64,000 nt of DNA, taken from contig NZ_CP156891.1 of assembly GCF_019249795.2 (NCBI RefSeq), positions 434,001 to 498,000 on the forward strand, written 5' to 3'. Shown one piece after another: positions 32,950 to 42,979 of this stretch. The notes under the pieces are model-generated. The model ran no database searches. It saw only the letters and a program-made list of their open reading frames with translations, and was not told the DNA's origin. The translations under genes were made by a program, and so were the position numbers. Positions within the stretch are counted from its first letter, which is position 1. The number at the start of each line of letters is the position of its first letter. Origin of the DNA: Segatella copri (GTDB taxonomy: Bacteria > Bacteroidota > Bacteroidia > Bacteroidales > Bacteroidaceae).

Positions 32950-35733
32950 TCAGAACAGCTCCAGCTTGTTCTTTCTAGCCTCTGAGAGCGAGGCTATCTT
33001 AGCCTGCTCTTCGTGATAGTTCTGGCGAAGTTTCTCGTAGCGTTCCTTCAGTTCCGCCTCAAACTTAGGACATTCAGCCTCGTTGAGGAAGCGGGCACAT
33101 ATTCCGGCATTGAGCGATGCGTCCTTCACCCAGATAACCGGTCCGTCATATTCAGGCGCAATCTTCAGAGCCACATGCAGTTCGCTCGTCGTTGCCCCAC
33201 CTACCATGATAGGAATGCGCAAACCAGCTTTCTGCATTTCTCTGGCCACATGAACCATTTCTTCAAGCGAAGGGGTGATAAGTCCGCTCAAACCGATTGC
33301 ATCTACTTTTTCATCGATAGCTTTCTGTACAATCTGTTCGGCTGGAACCATCACACCTAAGTCGATGATTTCGTAATTGTTACATGACATAACCACGCAG
33401 ACGATGTTCTTTCCGATATCATGAACATCGCCCTTCACGGTTGCCATCAGAATCTTGCCGGCAGTTGTTGCTCCACCCTGTTTTTCTGCCTCGATATGAG
33501 GCTGAAGGATAGAAACTGCCGATTTCATCGTGCGAGCCGTCTTGACAACCTGCGGCAAGAACATTTCGCCTTTTCCAAAAAGTTCGCCAACCAAGTTCAT
33601 GCCGTCCATCAGAGGACCCTCAATTACGTTTACTGCATGAGGATATTTGGCAAGTGCTTCGTCAATATCCTGCTGCAGGAAATCGGTGATTCCCTTGCGC
33701 AGCGCATACTTCAGACGTTCTTCCACACTCTCCTTTCGCCATTCAGGAGCAGCCGGTTTCTTGGGAGCAACACCGCCTGCCTTAGCTGCAGCCTTGGCAG
33801 CATCAGCCTGGGCTTTTATCTCTGCCGCAAGCTCGATGAGTTCATCTGCAGCACCTTTTCTCCTATTCAGCACCACATCCTCGATGAGCTGAAGCTGTTC
33901 TTCAGGAATTTTATTGTAATCCATTCTGGCTTTGGCATTTACAATACCAAAATCCATACCTACCTGCTGGGCATGATGCAGGAAAACACAATGGATAGCC
34001 TCACGGATGTAAGTATTGCCACGGAATGAGAAAGAGAGATTGCTGACACCTCCGCTGACATGTGCGCCAGGCAGATTCTGATGAATCCACTCCGTTGCAC
34101 GGATGAACTCAACGGCATAATTATCATGCTCCTCCATACCGGTAGCTATGGCAAGTACGTTCGGGTCGAAGATGATATCGAGCGGATTCATGCCCAACTT
34201 GTCTACCAGAAGATGATAAGCACGTTCTGCTATCTCGATGCGGCGCTCGAAAGTGGTAGCCTGACCAACCTCATCAAAACACATCACAACAACGGCTGCA
34301 CCATAGCGCAACACATCGCGGGCATGAGAAAGGAATACTTCCTCACCCTCCTTCAAACTGATGGAATTGACAATACACTTGCCCTGGCAGCACTTCAAGC
34401 CAGCCACGATGACGTCCCATTTGGAAGAGTCGATCATCACCGGAACCTTCGCAATGTCCGGTTCGGCAGCAATCATATTCAGGAAGTTAACCATTTCGGC
34501 TTTCGCATCAAGCAAACCATCGTCCATATTCACGTCAACGACAGCTGCTCCATCAGCCACTTGCTTTCTGGCAATACCGATGGCTTCTTCATAATTCTTT
34601 TCGTTAATCAAACGCAGGAACTTCCTGCTACCAGCTACGTTACAGCGTTCGCCCACGTTGACAAACCGACTGGCGTCAACCGGCAAATGTACGGAATCAT
34701 CGACCTGCAGAAGGTCCAATCCCGAGAGCCACATATACTTAGGTTTCTCCACCACTTGATGCGGCTTCTTACCCTCAGCGATACGGGCGTAATGAGCGAT
34801 GAATTCAGGACTTGTACCGCAGCATCCGCCTATGATGTTCACGATGCCTTCATCAATGAATTCGGCTATTTGCGGAGCCATCGATTCGGCTGTCTCGTCA
34901 TATTCGCCCATTTCGTTAGGCAAACCGGCATTAGGATGCGCACTAATATAATAAGGTGCAACCTGAGCCATGTGTTCGATGAAAGGTTTCATCTGAGGAG
35001 CACCAAAGGCGCAGTTCATGCCGACAGAGAAGATAGGATAAGGAGAAAGCGAAGCAAGGAAAGCATCTACAGTCTGACCGCTGAGCGTTCTGCCCGCCAG
35101 ATCACTTACCGTAAGACTGATCATGACAGGCAACTCTACTCCATGTTTCTTCATCATGGTGAGCGCTGCATCTATCATCGCCTTGCAGTTGAGTGTATCG
35201 AAGATGGTTTCGATGAGAATCACGTCAGCACCGCCTTCGATAAGTCCGTCCACCTGTTCGCATACATCGGTGAAAAGCTCATCGTAGGTAATCTCGCGGG
35301 CGGCAGGATTGCTGACGTCCGGACTCATGGAGCAAGTCTTGTTGGTTGGTCCCACATCTCCTGCAACGAAGCGTGGTTTATCAGGCGTAGAAAACTTATC
35401 GCATTCGATACGTGCCAGTCGGGCACCCTCGAATGCCATTTCGCGGGCGCAATTCTCCAGGTGATAATCAGCCTGCGAAATGCGCTGGCACGAAAAAGTA
35501 TTCGCGGTAATAATATCGGCACCAGCCTCCAGGTAGCGACGGTAAATATCAGATATCACATCAGGACGAGTAATGTTGAGCATGTCGTTGTTGCCTTTCA
35601 TCATACCCGGCAAATCGCGGAACCGCTCTCCTCTGAAGTCTTCTTCTGTAAGATTATATTTCTGAATCTCAGTACCCATGGCACCATCGAGAATCAGAAT
35701 TTTCTCCTTTACAATCTCTCTTAAATTCTTCAT
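32950..35733 (-). CDS. metH: cobalamin-dependent methionine synthase without reactivation domain
   Basis: 927 residues against about 1,200 for Escherichia coli MetH. The homocysteine domain has zinc ligands C241 and C304/C305 ([18 protein letters not shown]). The folate domain follows ([39 protein letters not shown]). A basic Ala/Lys linker (about 637-663) and a B12 domain with the cobalt ligand H771 (DVHDIGKN) end the protein. The C-terminal AdoMet-dependent reactivation domain is missing. It is part of the smpB-metH-HAD run, so no cobalamin riboswitch precedes it directly. Confidence 0.96.
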   Translation of the reverse strand: MKNLREIVKEKILILDGAMGTEIQKYNLTEEDFRGERFRDLPGMMKGNNDMLNITRPDVISDIYRRYLEAGADIITANTFSCQRISQADYHLENCAREMAFEGARLARIECDKFSTPDKPRFVAGDVGPTNKTCSMSPDVSNPAAREITYDELFTDVCEQVDGLIEGGADVILIETIFDTLNCKAMIDAALTMMKKHGVELPVMISLTVSDLAGRTLSGQTVDAFLASLSPYPIFSVGMNCAFGAPQMKPFIEHMAQVAPYYISAHPNAGLPNEMGEYDETAESMAPQIAEFIDEGIVNIIGGCCGTSPEFIAHYARIAEGKKPHQVVEKPKYMWLSGLDLLQVDDSVHLPVDASRFVNVGERCNVAGSRKFLRLINEKNYEEAIGIARKQVADGAAVVDVNMDDGLLDAKAEMVNFLNMIAAEPDIAKVPVMIDSSKWDVIVAGLKCCQGKCIVNSISLKEGEEVFLSHARDVLRYGAAVVVMCFDEVGQATTFERRIEIAERAYHLLVDKLGMNPLDIIFDPNVLAIATGMEEHDNYAVEFIRATEWIHQNLPGAHVSGGVSNLSFSFRGNTYIREAIHCVFLHHAQQVGMDFGIVNAKARMDYNKIPEEQLQLIEDVVLNRRKGAADELIELAAEIKAQADAAKAAAKAGGVAPKKPAAPEWRKESVEERLKYALRKGITDFLQQDIDEALAKYPHAVNVIEGPLMDGMNLVGELFGKGEMFLPQVVKTARTMKSAVSILQPHIEAEKQGGATTAGKILMATVKGDVHDIGKNIVCVVMSCNNYEIIDLGVMVPAEQIVQKAIDEKVDAIGLSGLITPSLEEMVHVAREMQKAGLRIPIMVGGATTSELHVALKIAPEYDGPVIWVKDASLNAGICARFLNEAECPKFEAELKERYEKLRQNYHEEQAKIASLSEARKNKLELF

Positions 35734-35736
35734 TGT

Positions 35737-36216
35737 CTAAAAGTGCTTGATTGCTCTATCCATCTCTCTTCTGTCTTCCTTTTCTTTCAGAGTCTGGCGC
35801 TTGTCATACTCCTTCTTTCCCTTACAGAGGGCAATATCCACCTTGGCTCTACCGTGATTATCGATAAATATGAGGGTTGGAACAATGGTGAAACCAGGCT
35901 GCTTGCTGTCCTCTTCAAGACGGCGCAATTCGCGCTTGGTGAGAAGAAGCTTGCGGTCGCGGCGAGCCTCATGATTGCTGAAAGAACCATAAAAATAAGG
36001 AGAGATGTTCATTCCCTTGACCCAAAGTTCGCCCTGATAGAAATCGCAATAACAATCTACCAGCGAAGCCTTTCCGCCACGGATTGACTTAATCTCTGTT
36101 CCCGTAAGCACAATGCCTGCGGTATAAGTATCAACGAAGAAGTACTCGAACGAAGCCTTCTTGTTGCGTATCTGTATCGGACTCTTCTTACGGAGTTCCT
36201 GTTCTTGCTTGTTCAT
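35737..36216 (-). CDS. smpB: SsrA-binding protein
   Basis: 159 residues, complete. It binds tmRNA in trans-translation. Signatures are [54 protein letters not shown] and the C-terminal [20 protein letters not shown]. Its stop is 3 bp before the metH start, so metH is cotranscribed. Confidence 0.97.
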   Translation of the reverse strand: MNKQEQELRKKSPIQIRNKKASFEYFFVDTYTAGIVLTGTEIKSIRGGKASLVDCYCDFYQGELWVKGMNISPYFYGSFSNHEARRDRKLLLTKRELRRLEEDSKQPGFTIVPTLIFIDNHGRAKVDIALCKGKKEYDKRQTLKEKEDRREMDRAIKHF

Positions 36217-36311
36217 ATATATATAATAATGTATTATAAGTTTATAGCTTAAAGTTTATAGTTTATAGGGCAAGCCTGCTATACGGCGAAGCCGCTATTA
36301 ACTACCAACTA

Positions 36312-36821
36312 TTAACTTTTGACAATTTCGCAGAAATTGTCAATATGATCATCGATGTAGAAGGCAACCTTGCTGGTCCACTCTTCTTCGTTCTCAACGA
36401 ACTCATCGTCAAAATCATCAAACTCAGGAAATTTTTCGTAGAGCGCCATAAACTCCTCATCGGTCAGGTCGCGCTCAATCTCCTCATGGTTTGTTTTATA
36501 CAGGAAATGACTCTTCTTGATGAGTTTGGCGAGTTCTGTCAATCCCCAGTTTTTAAACGCCTTGTCGGTAGGGTTCTTCCAGAGGAAAGCACCGTAACCG
36601 TTATGTATGAGCTGAACCATTCCGCCATCCATCATCTCCTCATGCAGGATATCCCAAGCCAGAAGAGTAATCTGGTCGCTGTTGAGCTGCGCCATGGTTT
36701 CGGCAGTCAGTTCACCACCAATCGCTTCGCGGATAGCGTCCACGAAAGCCTTTACAAATTCATCCATGCCCGCCTCGGCAGCCTGCTGAAGCTTGGCATC
36801 GTTTATCTTTACTTCGATCAT
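36312..36821 (-). CDS. DMP19 family protein
   Basis: 169 residues, acidic. It resembles the DMP19/DUF4375 family (QITLLAWDILHEEMMDGGMVQLIHNGYGAF, AFKNWGLTELAKLIKKSHFL, EEFMALYEKFPEFDDFDDEF). DMP19 of Neisseria is a DNA-mimic protein, and the long acidic stretch here (EEFMALYEKFPEFDDFDDEFVENEEE region) fits such a surface. Function here unknown. A TATCTTTG -7 element lies 28 bp upstream on this strand. Confidence 0.7.
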   Translation of the reverse strand: MIEVKINDAKLQQAAEAGMDEFVKAFVDAIREAIGGELTAETMAQLNSDQITLLAWDILHEEMMDGGMVQLIHNGYGAFLWKNPTDKAFKNWGLTELAKLIKKSHFLYKTNHEEIERDLTDEEFMALYEKFPEFDDFDDEFVENEEEWTSKVAFYIDDHIDNFCEIVKS

Positions 36822-36849
36822 AATCTACAAAATTGCAATTTTCAGTTTG

Positions 36850-36857
36850 CAAAGATA
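36850..36857 (-). promoter_or_regulatory. -7 element for the DMP19 gene
   Basis: TATCTTTG read on the minus strand, 28 bp before the start codon; no clear TTTG at the usual -33 distance. Confidence 0.55.
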
Positions 36858-36952
36858 CATGAAATTGTGCATAAACCCAAGAAAAAATCTAAATATTAGG
36901 TTAAAGAGTTAAAAAGAATACCCATTTTTAGGTATTTTCCGGATTTTTTTTG

Positions 36953-36960
36953 TACTTTTG
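36953..36960 (+). promoter_or_regulatory. -7 element of the GGGtGRT operon
   Basis: TACTTTTG, a perfect TAnnTTTG, with a T-rich upstream stretch. The leader to the first start is about 100 nt. Confidence 0.65.
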
Positions 36961-37062
36961 TGCTCGGAATTGAGGTGATGGCACCGATGTTTCAGCAAAA
37001 CAATATGAATTAAGTACAGAACTTTATACTTATAATATTCATTAATATAAAATTTAGCGAAT

Positions 37063-37764
37063 ATGATCTATTCTAAAGAAGTAGACAACATGTGCGTTGT
37101 CGCTAAGGGTCCTAACCACGGACCAGCTCCAATTCCTGAAGAGGGAAAATGGATTCAGGCAAAAGAGATCAAAGACATCTCTGGTTATACTCACGGTGTG
37201 GGTTGGTGTGCTCCTCAGCAGGGTGCTTGCAAGCTCTCTTTGAACATCAAGGAAGGCGTTATTCAGGAGGCTCTTGTTGAGACTATCGGTTGTACTGGTA
37301 TGACTCACTCAGCTGCTATGGCTTCTGAGATTCTCCCAGGCAAGACTATTCTTGAGGCTTTGAACACTGACCTCGTATGCGATGCTATCAATACAGCTAT
37401 GCGCGAGCTCTTCCTCCAGATTGTTTATGGTCGTAGCCAGAGCGCTTTCTCTGAGGGCGGTCTCGTTATCGGTGCAGGTCTTGAGGACTTGGGTAAGGGT
37501 CTTCGTTCACAGACTGGTACTCTCTATGGTACTGTAGCTAAGGGTACACGTTACCTCGAGTTGACAGAGGGTTACATCACAAAGCAGTTCCTCGATAAGG
37601 ACAGCCAGGTTTGTGGTTATGAGTATGTTCACCTCGGCAAGATGATGGAAGCTATCAAGAACGGTATGGACGCTAACGAGGCTGTCAAGAAGTTCACAGG
37701 TAGCTACGGTCGTACAACTGCTGAGCAGGGTGTTGTTAAAGCAATTGATCCACGTAAAGAATAA
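37063..37764 (+). CDS. iron-sulfur scaffold-like protein of the GGGtGRT pair
   Basis: 233 residues. The N-terminal ~150 resemble a NifU/IscU-like scaffold fold (GWCAPQQGACKLSLNIKEGV, then IGCTGMTHSAAMASEILPG), in which three cysteines line up as potential cluster ligands: GWCAPQQGAC and IGCTGMTHS. No chaperone or desulfurase gene is close. The next gene follows after 15 bp. Codon use is markedly biased toward NNT/GGT codons compared with neighbours, suggesting high expression. Exact function unknown. Confidence 0.85.
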   Translation: MIYSKEVDNMCVVAKGPNHGPAPIPEEGKWIQAKEIKDISGYTHGVGWCAPQQGACKLSLNIKEGVIQEALVETIGCTGMTHSAAMASEILPGKTILEALNTDLVCDAINTAMRELFLQIVYGRSQSAFSEGGLVIGAGLEDLGKGLRSQTGTLYGTVAKGTRYLELTEGYITKQFLDKDSQVCGYEYVHLGKMMEAIKNGMDANEAVKKFTGSYGRTTAEQGVVKAIDPRKE

Positions 37765-37779
37765 TAAGGAGATACAGAT

Positions 37780-38793
37780 ATGATTAGAAAAGTAAGTTAC
37801 GAAAGTCAGGAACGTCGCGAGAAGCAGGTTCTTGCTGCTCTTAATGCTAACGGTATTCAGAGCTTGGAAGAGGCTAATCAAATCTGCGAGGACGCAGGTG
37901 TTGACCCTTATCAGATGTGTGAAGATACTCAGCGTATCTGCTTCGAGAACGCTAAGTGGGCGTATGTAGCTGGTGCTGCTATCGCTATCAAGAAAGGTGC
38001 TAAGACTGCTGCTGACGCAGCTGAGGCTATCGGTATCGGTTTGCAGGCTTTCTGCATCCCTGGTTCTGTAGCTGACGACCGTAAGGTTGGTCTCGGTCAC
38101 GGTAACTTGGCTGCTCGTTTGCTCCGTGAGGAGACTCAGTGCTTCGCTTTCTTGGCTGGTCACGAGTCTTTCGCTGCTGCTGAGGGTGCTATCAAGATTG
38201 CTGAGATGGCAAACAAGGTTCGCAAGAACCCATTGCGCGTTATCTTGAACGGTCTTGGTAAGGATGCTGCTCAGATTATCAGCCGCATCAACGGTTTCAC
38301 ATACGTACAGACAAAGTTCGACTACTATACAGGTGAGTTGAAGGTTGTTAACCGCATCGCTTACAGCGACGGTCCACGTGCTAAGGTTAACTGCTATGGC
38401 GCTGACGACGTTCGCGAGGGTGTTGCTATCAACTGGAGCGAAGATGTAGACGTATCAATCACTGGTAACTCTACAAACCCTACACGTTTCCAGCACCCAG
38501 TAGCTGGTACGTACAAGAAGGAGCGTATTGCTGCTGGTAAGCCATACTTCTCAGTAGCTTCTGGTGGTGGTACAGGCCGTACTTTGCACCCAGATAACAT
38601 GGCTGCAGGTCCTGCTTCTTACGGTATGACTGATACTATGGGTCGTATGCACTCAGACGCTCAGTTCGCAGGTTCTTCTTCAGTTCCTGCTCACGTAGAG
38701 ATGATGGGCTTCCTCGGTATGGGTAACAACCCTATGGTAGGTGCTACTGTTGCTATCGCTGTAGCTATCGACCTCGCTATCAACAAGAAGTAA
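37780..38793 (+). CDS. GGGtGRT family protein
   Basis: 337 residues named after the motif near the C-terminus, ASGGGTGRTLHPDNMAAG. Other blocks are ICEDAGVDPYQMCEDTQRIC with clustered cysteines, AFCIPGSVADDRKVGLGHGN and AGSSSVPAHVEMMGFLGMGN. The C-terminus is a glycine- and alanine-rich hydrophobic stretch (GATVAIAVAIDLAINKK). The family always seems paired with the scaffold-like protein and has no established activity; a redox or metal role is inferred from cysteines and the partner. Confidence 0.88.
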   Translation: MIRKVSYESQERREKQVLAALNANGIQSLEEANQICEDAGVDPYQMCEDTQRICFENAKWAYVAGAAIAIKKGAKTAADAAEAIGIGLQAFCIPGSVADDRKVGLGHGNLAARLLREETQCFAFLAGHESFAAAEGAIKIAEMANKVRKNPLRVILNGLGKDAAQIISRINGFTYVQTKFDYYTGELKVVNRIAYSDGPRAKVNCYGADDVREGVAINWSEDVDVSITGNSTNPTRFQHPVAGTYKKERIAAGKPYFSVASGGGTGRTLHPDNMAAGPASYGMTDTMGRMHSDAQFAGSSSVPAHVEMMGFLGMGNNPMVGATVAIAVAIDLAINKK

Positions 38794-38817
38794 TTTCTTT
38801 GAGATACAAAACATATA

Positions 38818-38857
38818 AAAGCCTTGAGAATCAACTGATTCTCAAGGCTTTTTTTTC
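38818..38857 (+). terminator. intrinsic terminator of the GGGtGRT operon
   Basis: AAAGCCTTGAGAATCA pairs exactly with TGATTCTCAAGGCTTT over a two-base loop and is followed by T6, 25 bp after the stop. Confidence 0.93.
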
Positions 38858-38894
38858 TTTATTTATCCTACTGGAATAAGAAAATATCTCCGAG

Positions 38895-38936
38895 AGATAT
38901 TTTTATATCTTTCGGAGATATTTTTATATCTTTCGG
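38895..38936 (+). repeat. 21-bp exact tandem repeat
   Basis: Two exact copies of a 21-bp unit (AGATATTTTTATATCTTTCG + G) followed by a partial third, in the gap between a terminator and the flippase gene. Each unit contains the palindrome AGATATnnnnATATCT, so the array can fold. Confidence 0.85.
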
Positions 38937-38968
38937 AGAAAATAATTTATCCTACAGAGTTTCTATTT

Positions 38969-40453
38969 TTATCTAACCAGTTTTCGAATTTTCCTAAAAC
39001 TAAACGATGTGCTCATGAGTACAATGATTACGCCAATCAGCCAGTAAAGCCAATCACGATAACTGATCATGAAAACCAGGAACAACATCAAGAGCAGAAT
39101 CAGAAGCTGAAAGATACAGAATCTGAAACCAAGAGCAGATAAACGATAACCATAAACGGCTCTGCTGAAAACCAATACAGCTAAGGTCTCTATGGCATAA
39201 GCCACAGCAATACCCCCTCCTACTCCTCTCAATCCATCTAACTGATAACCAGCTATTTCGCAGATTATCAGCAAGATAACACAAAAACTTTCCTGAATGA
39301 GAAAAAGTCTGGAATCTCCCCTTGACAGCGGGAGATATTCTATCGGAAGATAAACCGCCTTGAACAACATGGCAACAGCAGCAAGCTGAGTCATCTGGAG
39401 CATCCCCATAAACTGGGCATTGTATAATATCGGAATAATGAGAGGCAGACCTAAAATGATAGCTGCAACGATAGGCCCCAGCAACAGGACATTCATTTCA
39501 AGCTGGCAGTTCACACAGAGATTGCGCTCTTTAACAGACTCCTCGTTTTTTCTAGAACCCGAAATGCCGGAGAGACGGGGATAAAAATCCTGATCCATGA
39601 CCGAGAACACCATTCCAGCATAAACAAAGACAATCGTTATACCGGCATTGAAAAGTCCGACAACTTCCAGATCGCCTTGTTGGTTCAAAAAGGCACGAAT
39701 CAGAAATTCGCAGCCGCTATTCATCAAACCCGAAAGTACAAATGCCCCGCCAAGTCGCAAAAGTGGGAAACCTGCAACTAGCGTCATTTTTCGCATATTT
39801 ACGCCCCACCGTACAACTCGTCGGGAATATCGAAAATTCAGAGTCCATTGCATAAATGCCAAAATGAACAGAACGGGCAGAATACCTCTCTCACCAAATA
39901 TCCAATAAACCGGAACCGAAACCAAAAGCAGAAGAATAGCCAGAAGACTTGCCTGCATCGCCAACGCACGCAACTGTCCGGTAGCTTTCAGAATGGCTGT
40001 TTCACCTCCAGCCAGAATCGTGAAGAAAATGGTTGGTGCCAGGAGAATGAAATGTAGCGTATGATTGCCCCAGGAAAAAGTAAACCCATTGAGTAACGGA
40101 CCCAGAAGAACACAGACGATGGCTCCGAAAAATGCAGCAAGAAGACTATAGGTGCGGACAAGAAGAACCGCCCCGGCGATATCAGCCTTTTCAGACTGCG
40201 ATTCATCTGCAGCATGTTCCTTTTCAGAAATAAATTTAACACCACTTGTAGGAATGCCGAAATTACACGCAGAACTGAGAACAGAAATCGTAGAGCTGAA
40301 AAGAGACAGCAGTCCCATTCCAGAAGGTCCGAGGAAGAGCGCCGTAAATTTATTGCGCAAAACTCCTACAAGAATTCCCAATCCTTGCACACTGCCAAAC
40401 AATCCTGTATATTTCAGAATATGCGAATAACTGTTTTCCTTTTTATCACCCAT
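38969..40453 (-). CDS. Wzx/MATE-like polysaccharide flippase
   Basis: About 494 residues from ATG 40453 (MGDKKENSYSHILKYTGLFG). Twelve or more hydrophobic segments cover the whole length, with the oligosaccharide flippase/PST pattern (YTGLFGSVQGLGILVGVLRN, FLGPSGMGLLSLFSSTISVL at the N-terminus). It likely moves a lipid-linked glycan across the inner membrane. No other wzx-cluster genes flank it, so the substrate is unknown. The frame extends 48 bp upstream, but that stretch is the rpsP terminator. It lies directly downstream of rpsP. Confidence 0.88.
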   Translation of the reverse strand: MGDKKENSYSHILKYTGLFGSVQGLGILVGVLRNKFTALFLGPSGMGLLSLFSSTISVLSSACNFGIPTSGVKFISEKEHAADESQSEKADIAGAVLLVRTYSLLAAFFGAIVCVLLGPLLNGFTFSWGNHTLHFILLAPTIFFTILAGGETAILKATGQLRALAMQASLLAILLLLVSVPVYWIFGERGILPVLFILAFMQWTLNFRYSRRVVRWGVNMRKMTLVAGFPLLRLGGAFVLSGLMNSGCEFLIRAFLNQQGDLEVVGLFNAGITIVFVYAGMVFSVMDQDFYPRLSGISGSRKNEESVKERNLCVNCQLEMNVLLLGPIVAAIILGLPLIIPILYNAQFMGMLQMTQLAAVAMLFKAVYLPIEYLPLSRGDSRLFLIQESFCVILLIICEIAGYQLDGLRGVGGGIAVAYAIETLAVLVFSRAVYGYRLSALGFRFCIFQLLILLLMLFLVFMISYRDWLYWLIGVIIVLMSTSFSFRKIRKLVR

Positions 40454-40470
40454 AATCAAAAGAAACAAAA

Positions 40471-40506
40471 AAAGGTTGGATTTCCCGAAAGAGAAATTCA
40501 ACCTTT
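40471..40506 (-). terminator. terminator downstream of rpsP
   Basis: On the minus strand AAAGGTTGAATTTC pairs with GAAATCCAACCTTT with one mismatch and is followed by a T-run. It sits between rpsP and the flippase start, so it may attenuate flippase expression. Confidence 0.85.
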
Positions 40507-40542
40507 ATACTTTAAAATCTCAAAAGAAGATTCTGTCGAAGA

Positions 40543-41067
40543 TTAAGCCTCAGCTGGAGCCTCCTCTGCAGGAGCTTCCTCAGCAGCCTCTGCCTCAGCA
40601 GCAGCTGCAGCAGCCTTCTTGTCAGCTACCTTCTTAGCGATTGCCTCGTTCATCTTCTTCTCAGCCTCGAGCTCCTTAGCAGCAGCTTCCTTCTTTGCCT
40701 TAGCATCGCCCTCGCGAACAGCAGAAATCTTAGCGTCCTTGCTATTCTTCCAAGCGTCGAAACGCTTCTGAGCCTCAGCATCGTCGAATGCGCCCTTCTT
40801 AACGCCACCCTTGAGGTGCTTCATCAAGTAAACGCCCTCGCCCTTGAGGATGTTGCGAACTGTGTCTGTTGGCTGTGCACCAGTCTCTACCCAGTAGAGT
40901 GCGCGCTCGAAATTCAAATCTACAGTAGCTGGATTGGTGTTAGGGTTGAAAGTACCAATCTTCTCAGTAAATTTACCATCACGTGGTGCTCTAACGTCAG
41001 CGATTACGATGCTGTAGAAAGCATAGCTCTTACGACCGCCGCGCTGCAATCTGATTTTTGTTGCCAT
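40543..41067 (-). CDS. rpsP: 30S ribosomal protein S16 with Ala-rich tail
   Basis: 174 residues. Residues 1-80 are S16 ([60 protein letters not shown]). The rest is a C-terminal extension of charged helix and Ala/Glu repeats ([33 protein letters not shown]), which is usual in Bacteroidetes and of unknown role. A consensus promoter lies 73 bp upstream. Confidence 0.96.
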   Translation of the reverse strand: MATKIRLQRGGRKSYAFYSIVIADVRAPRDGKFTEKIGTFNPNTNPATVDLNFERALYWVETGAQPTDTVRNILKGEGVYLMKHLKGGVKKGAFDDAEAQKRFDAWKNSKDAKISAVREGDAKAKKEAAAKELEAEKKMNEAIAKKVADKKAAAAAAEAEAAEEAPAEEAPAEA

Positions 41068-41139
41068 TTTTAAATCTTAATTTTAATTTAATTTATAATG
41101 AGGTTTGAATTTTATGCTGCCATCTCGTGACAGCGGGTG

Positions 41140-41171
41140 CAAAATTACTACTTTTATTTGAATTGAGCAAA
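41140..41171 (-). promoter_or_regulatory. rpsP promoter
   Basis: On the minus strand TTTG (41171-41168) and TAATTTTG (41147-41140), spaced 20 bp. Confidence 0.85.
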
Positions 41172-41206
41172 CTTTTATCGATATTCAAATGCTTTTTTAG
41201 CATTTT

Positions 41207-41674
41207 TTATCTGATTCGGTCTGCTGCTCTCAAGAGTTTGATGTCATCGTTCACACCTTTCATTGCCATCCATTCGAATATGATTGCTACCAAAGGAAGG
41301 CAAGCGGCAAACTGAAACTTCATCGTTCCTTCTGCTTCAGGAACAGGAATCAAGCCCATGAACATCACGATATAATCTACATACCATAAACCTGCAAAAA
41401 GCATGGCAAGTGAACAGAGTGATTTCTGAAGCTTCAGATTCTTGTACAAAAAGATGTTTACCAATGCTATGATGGCTGAAACGGCGAGCAGAAGGAACAG
41501 AGGAACGCAAGTAGTTGAAATCTGCATTCCTGCCTCCCCTACCACTCCGAGGTTATAAACCATAGTGTCTCCTCCCATCGTCTTAGCTGCGATGCTGGCG
41601 ATAGGAAGAAAAAGACAGATAGCAATGGCGATGACAGCAAAGAGCAGAAATAATGTCTGTTTACGCTGTATCAT
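41207..41674 (-). CDS. DUF4293 membrane protein
   Basis: 155 residues from ATG 41674 (MIQRKQTLFLLFAVIAIAIC). Four hydrophobic segments and a short charged end (DDIKLLRAADRIR) match DUF4293, a small integral membrane family found next to the omega-subunit gene in Bacteroidales. It starts 15 bp after the omega stop. The longer frame would begin inside that gene and is rejected. Confidence 0.85.
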   Translation of the reverse strand: MIQRKQTLFLLFAVIAIAICLFLPIASIAAKTMGGDTMVYNLGVVGEAGMQISTTCVPLFLLLAVSAIIALVNIFLYKNLKLQKSLCSLAMLFAGLWYVDYIVMFMGLIPVPEAEGTMKFQFAACLPLVAIIFEWMAMKGVNDDIKLLRAADRIR

Positions 41675-41688
41675 ATAGCTCTGGAATA

Positions 41689-42039
41689 TTAAATTTCGCT
41701 CTCGTGAACCATTGGTGCAGATGTCTTGGTAGGATCGCGCCAATAAATATTATTCTCAATAAACTCTTCTGTAGCGAGCAAAGTTGGCTTTGGCAACTTC
41801 TCGTAGTAGCGAGAGATTTCAATCTGTTCGCGGTTCTCAAAAACTTCCTCCAAAGAATCGTTATAAGAAGCAAACTCCTGAAGTTTCTTGCTCAACTCCT
41901 GCTTGATTTCGATAGAAATCTGATTAGCGCGCTTTGCAATGATAGCTACGCTCTCGTAGATGTTATGGGTATCATCGCAGAGATCCATAATGTTGCGAGT
42001 TACTGTGTTTACTGGTGCCTTTGATTTTTTGAAATCCAT
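41689..42039 (-). CDS. rpoZ: RNA polymerase omega subunit, Bacteroidetes type
   Basis: 116 residues. SKAPVNTVTRNIMDLCDDTH and NIYESVAIIAKRANQISIEI carry the omega core (the TR..IMDL...N.YE...I.AKRAN pattern), and a Bacteroidetes-specific C-terminal extension (LPKPTLLATEEFIENNIYWR) follows. It lies between bamD and DUF4293 on the same strand, 55 bp after bamD. Confidence 0.9.
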   Translation of the reverse strand: MDFKKSKAPVNTVTRNIMDLCDDTHNIYESVAIIAKRANQISIEIKQELSKKLQEFASYNDSLEEVFENREQIEISRYYEKLPKPTLLATEEFIENNIYWRDPTKTSAPMVHESEI

Positions 42040-42094
42040 AATTATAGTACTATTATTATTATATTGTTTTTACCTTATTATATATATGCTTTTT

Positions 42095-42961
42095 TTAATT
42101 GGCATTATTGCCAAGCTGGTCGAGAGCTGACTCCGGATGCTCTTTCTCGTACTGCTTGCACTTCTCAATATACTTCTCGGCAAGTGCACGGTCCTTTGAA
42201 TCAGGATATTCGTTGATAAAGCCATAACACTCATCCTCAGCATCCTGATAGCGCTCCAACTGCTTTTTCTCGACACTCATCTTTGCCAGTTCGTATTTAC
42301 CTTTCATGATGAGCGATGCAAACTCCTCGCGTCGGTTGCTGTAAGGATAATCCTTAAGCGCATTCTGTGCAGTTACGATACAAGCCTCATAATTGTTGCC
42401 TCCGCTGGTACAGTTGCCGAAATAGGTGCCCATATCAAAATAGAGCTTGGCACTCTTATACTCCTTCTCAACCAAGAGGTCCTGAAGAGCAAAAAGGCGG
42501 TTTGTAGCCTGCTGCTTGAGTCGGGCATCTGGATAAAGATCCAGAAACTCCTGGAAGGCTGCGATGGCTGTAATCGTGGTACTCTGGTCAAGACGAGGCT
42601 CTGGAGCATTCTGATACAGACTCTCTCCCACAAAGTACTTTGCATTTTCAGCAAACTTACCTTTAGGATAAGAAGAGTAATACTTCTTGAAATACTCTGC
42701 AGCAGTCTCATAATCCTTCATACCATACTCGGCCATAGCCAGCATGTACAAACATTCCTCACCCTCGGTAGAACCTTTCTTCATCGTTACCAGTTCCTGC
42801 AGAAGAGGAATGGCACGGGAATACTTGCCCTGGGCATAGCTCTGCTTGGCGTACTCATACTTATAAGTATAATCGCCTGATTTCAATACCTGGTTATATT
42901 CGTGGGCACAGCTCGACAAGAGCAATGCAACACACGATGCAATAAGAGTCAATTTTTTCAT
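42095..42961 (-). CDS. bamD: outer membrane assembly lipoprotein BamD
   Basis: 288 residues from ATG 42961 (MKKLTLIASCVALLLSSCAHEYN). Lipobox LLSSC directs acylation at Cys 18. TPR repeats follow (AKQSYAQGKYSRAIPLLQEL, MLAMAEYGMKDYETAAEYFK, YYSSYPKGKFAENAKYFVGE), ending in a polar tail. With BamA it helps insert beta-barrel proteins into the outer membrane. The ORF start upstream (MQFKM) is less likely because the -7 element (TAACTTTG, 42987-42980) lies within 20 bp. Confidence 0.92.
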   Translation of the reverse strand: MKKLTLIASCVALLLSSCAHEYNQVLKSGDYTYKYEYAKQSYAQGKYSRAIPLLQELVTMKKGSTEGEECLYMLAMAEYGMKDYETAAEYFKKYYSSYPKGKFAENAKYFVGESLYQNAPEPRLDQSTTITAIAAFQEFLDLYPDARLKQQATNRLFALQDLLVEKEYKSAKLYFDMGTYFGNCTSGGNNYEACIVTAQNALKDYPYSNRREEFASLIMKGKYELAKMSVEKKQLERYQDAEDECYGFINEYPDSKDRALAEKYIEKCKQYEKEHPESALDQLGNNAN

Positions 42962-42979
42962 AATTCTCATTTTGAACTG

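Noticed and set aside
34060..35724. 554-codon open frame opposite metH
   Set aside because: It lies wholly antisense to a clearly real gene with intact motifs, has no recognisable domain, and reflects the codon bias of metH.
35734..36320. Cobalamin riboswitch for metH
   Set aside because: smpB ends 3 bp before metH, and the region before smpB shows only degenerate TTAA repeats, no B12-box-like element.
38880..38945. CRISPR-like array
   Set aside because: Only two units with no spacers; a simple tandem repeat.
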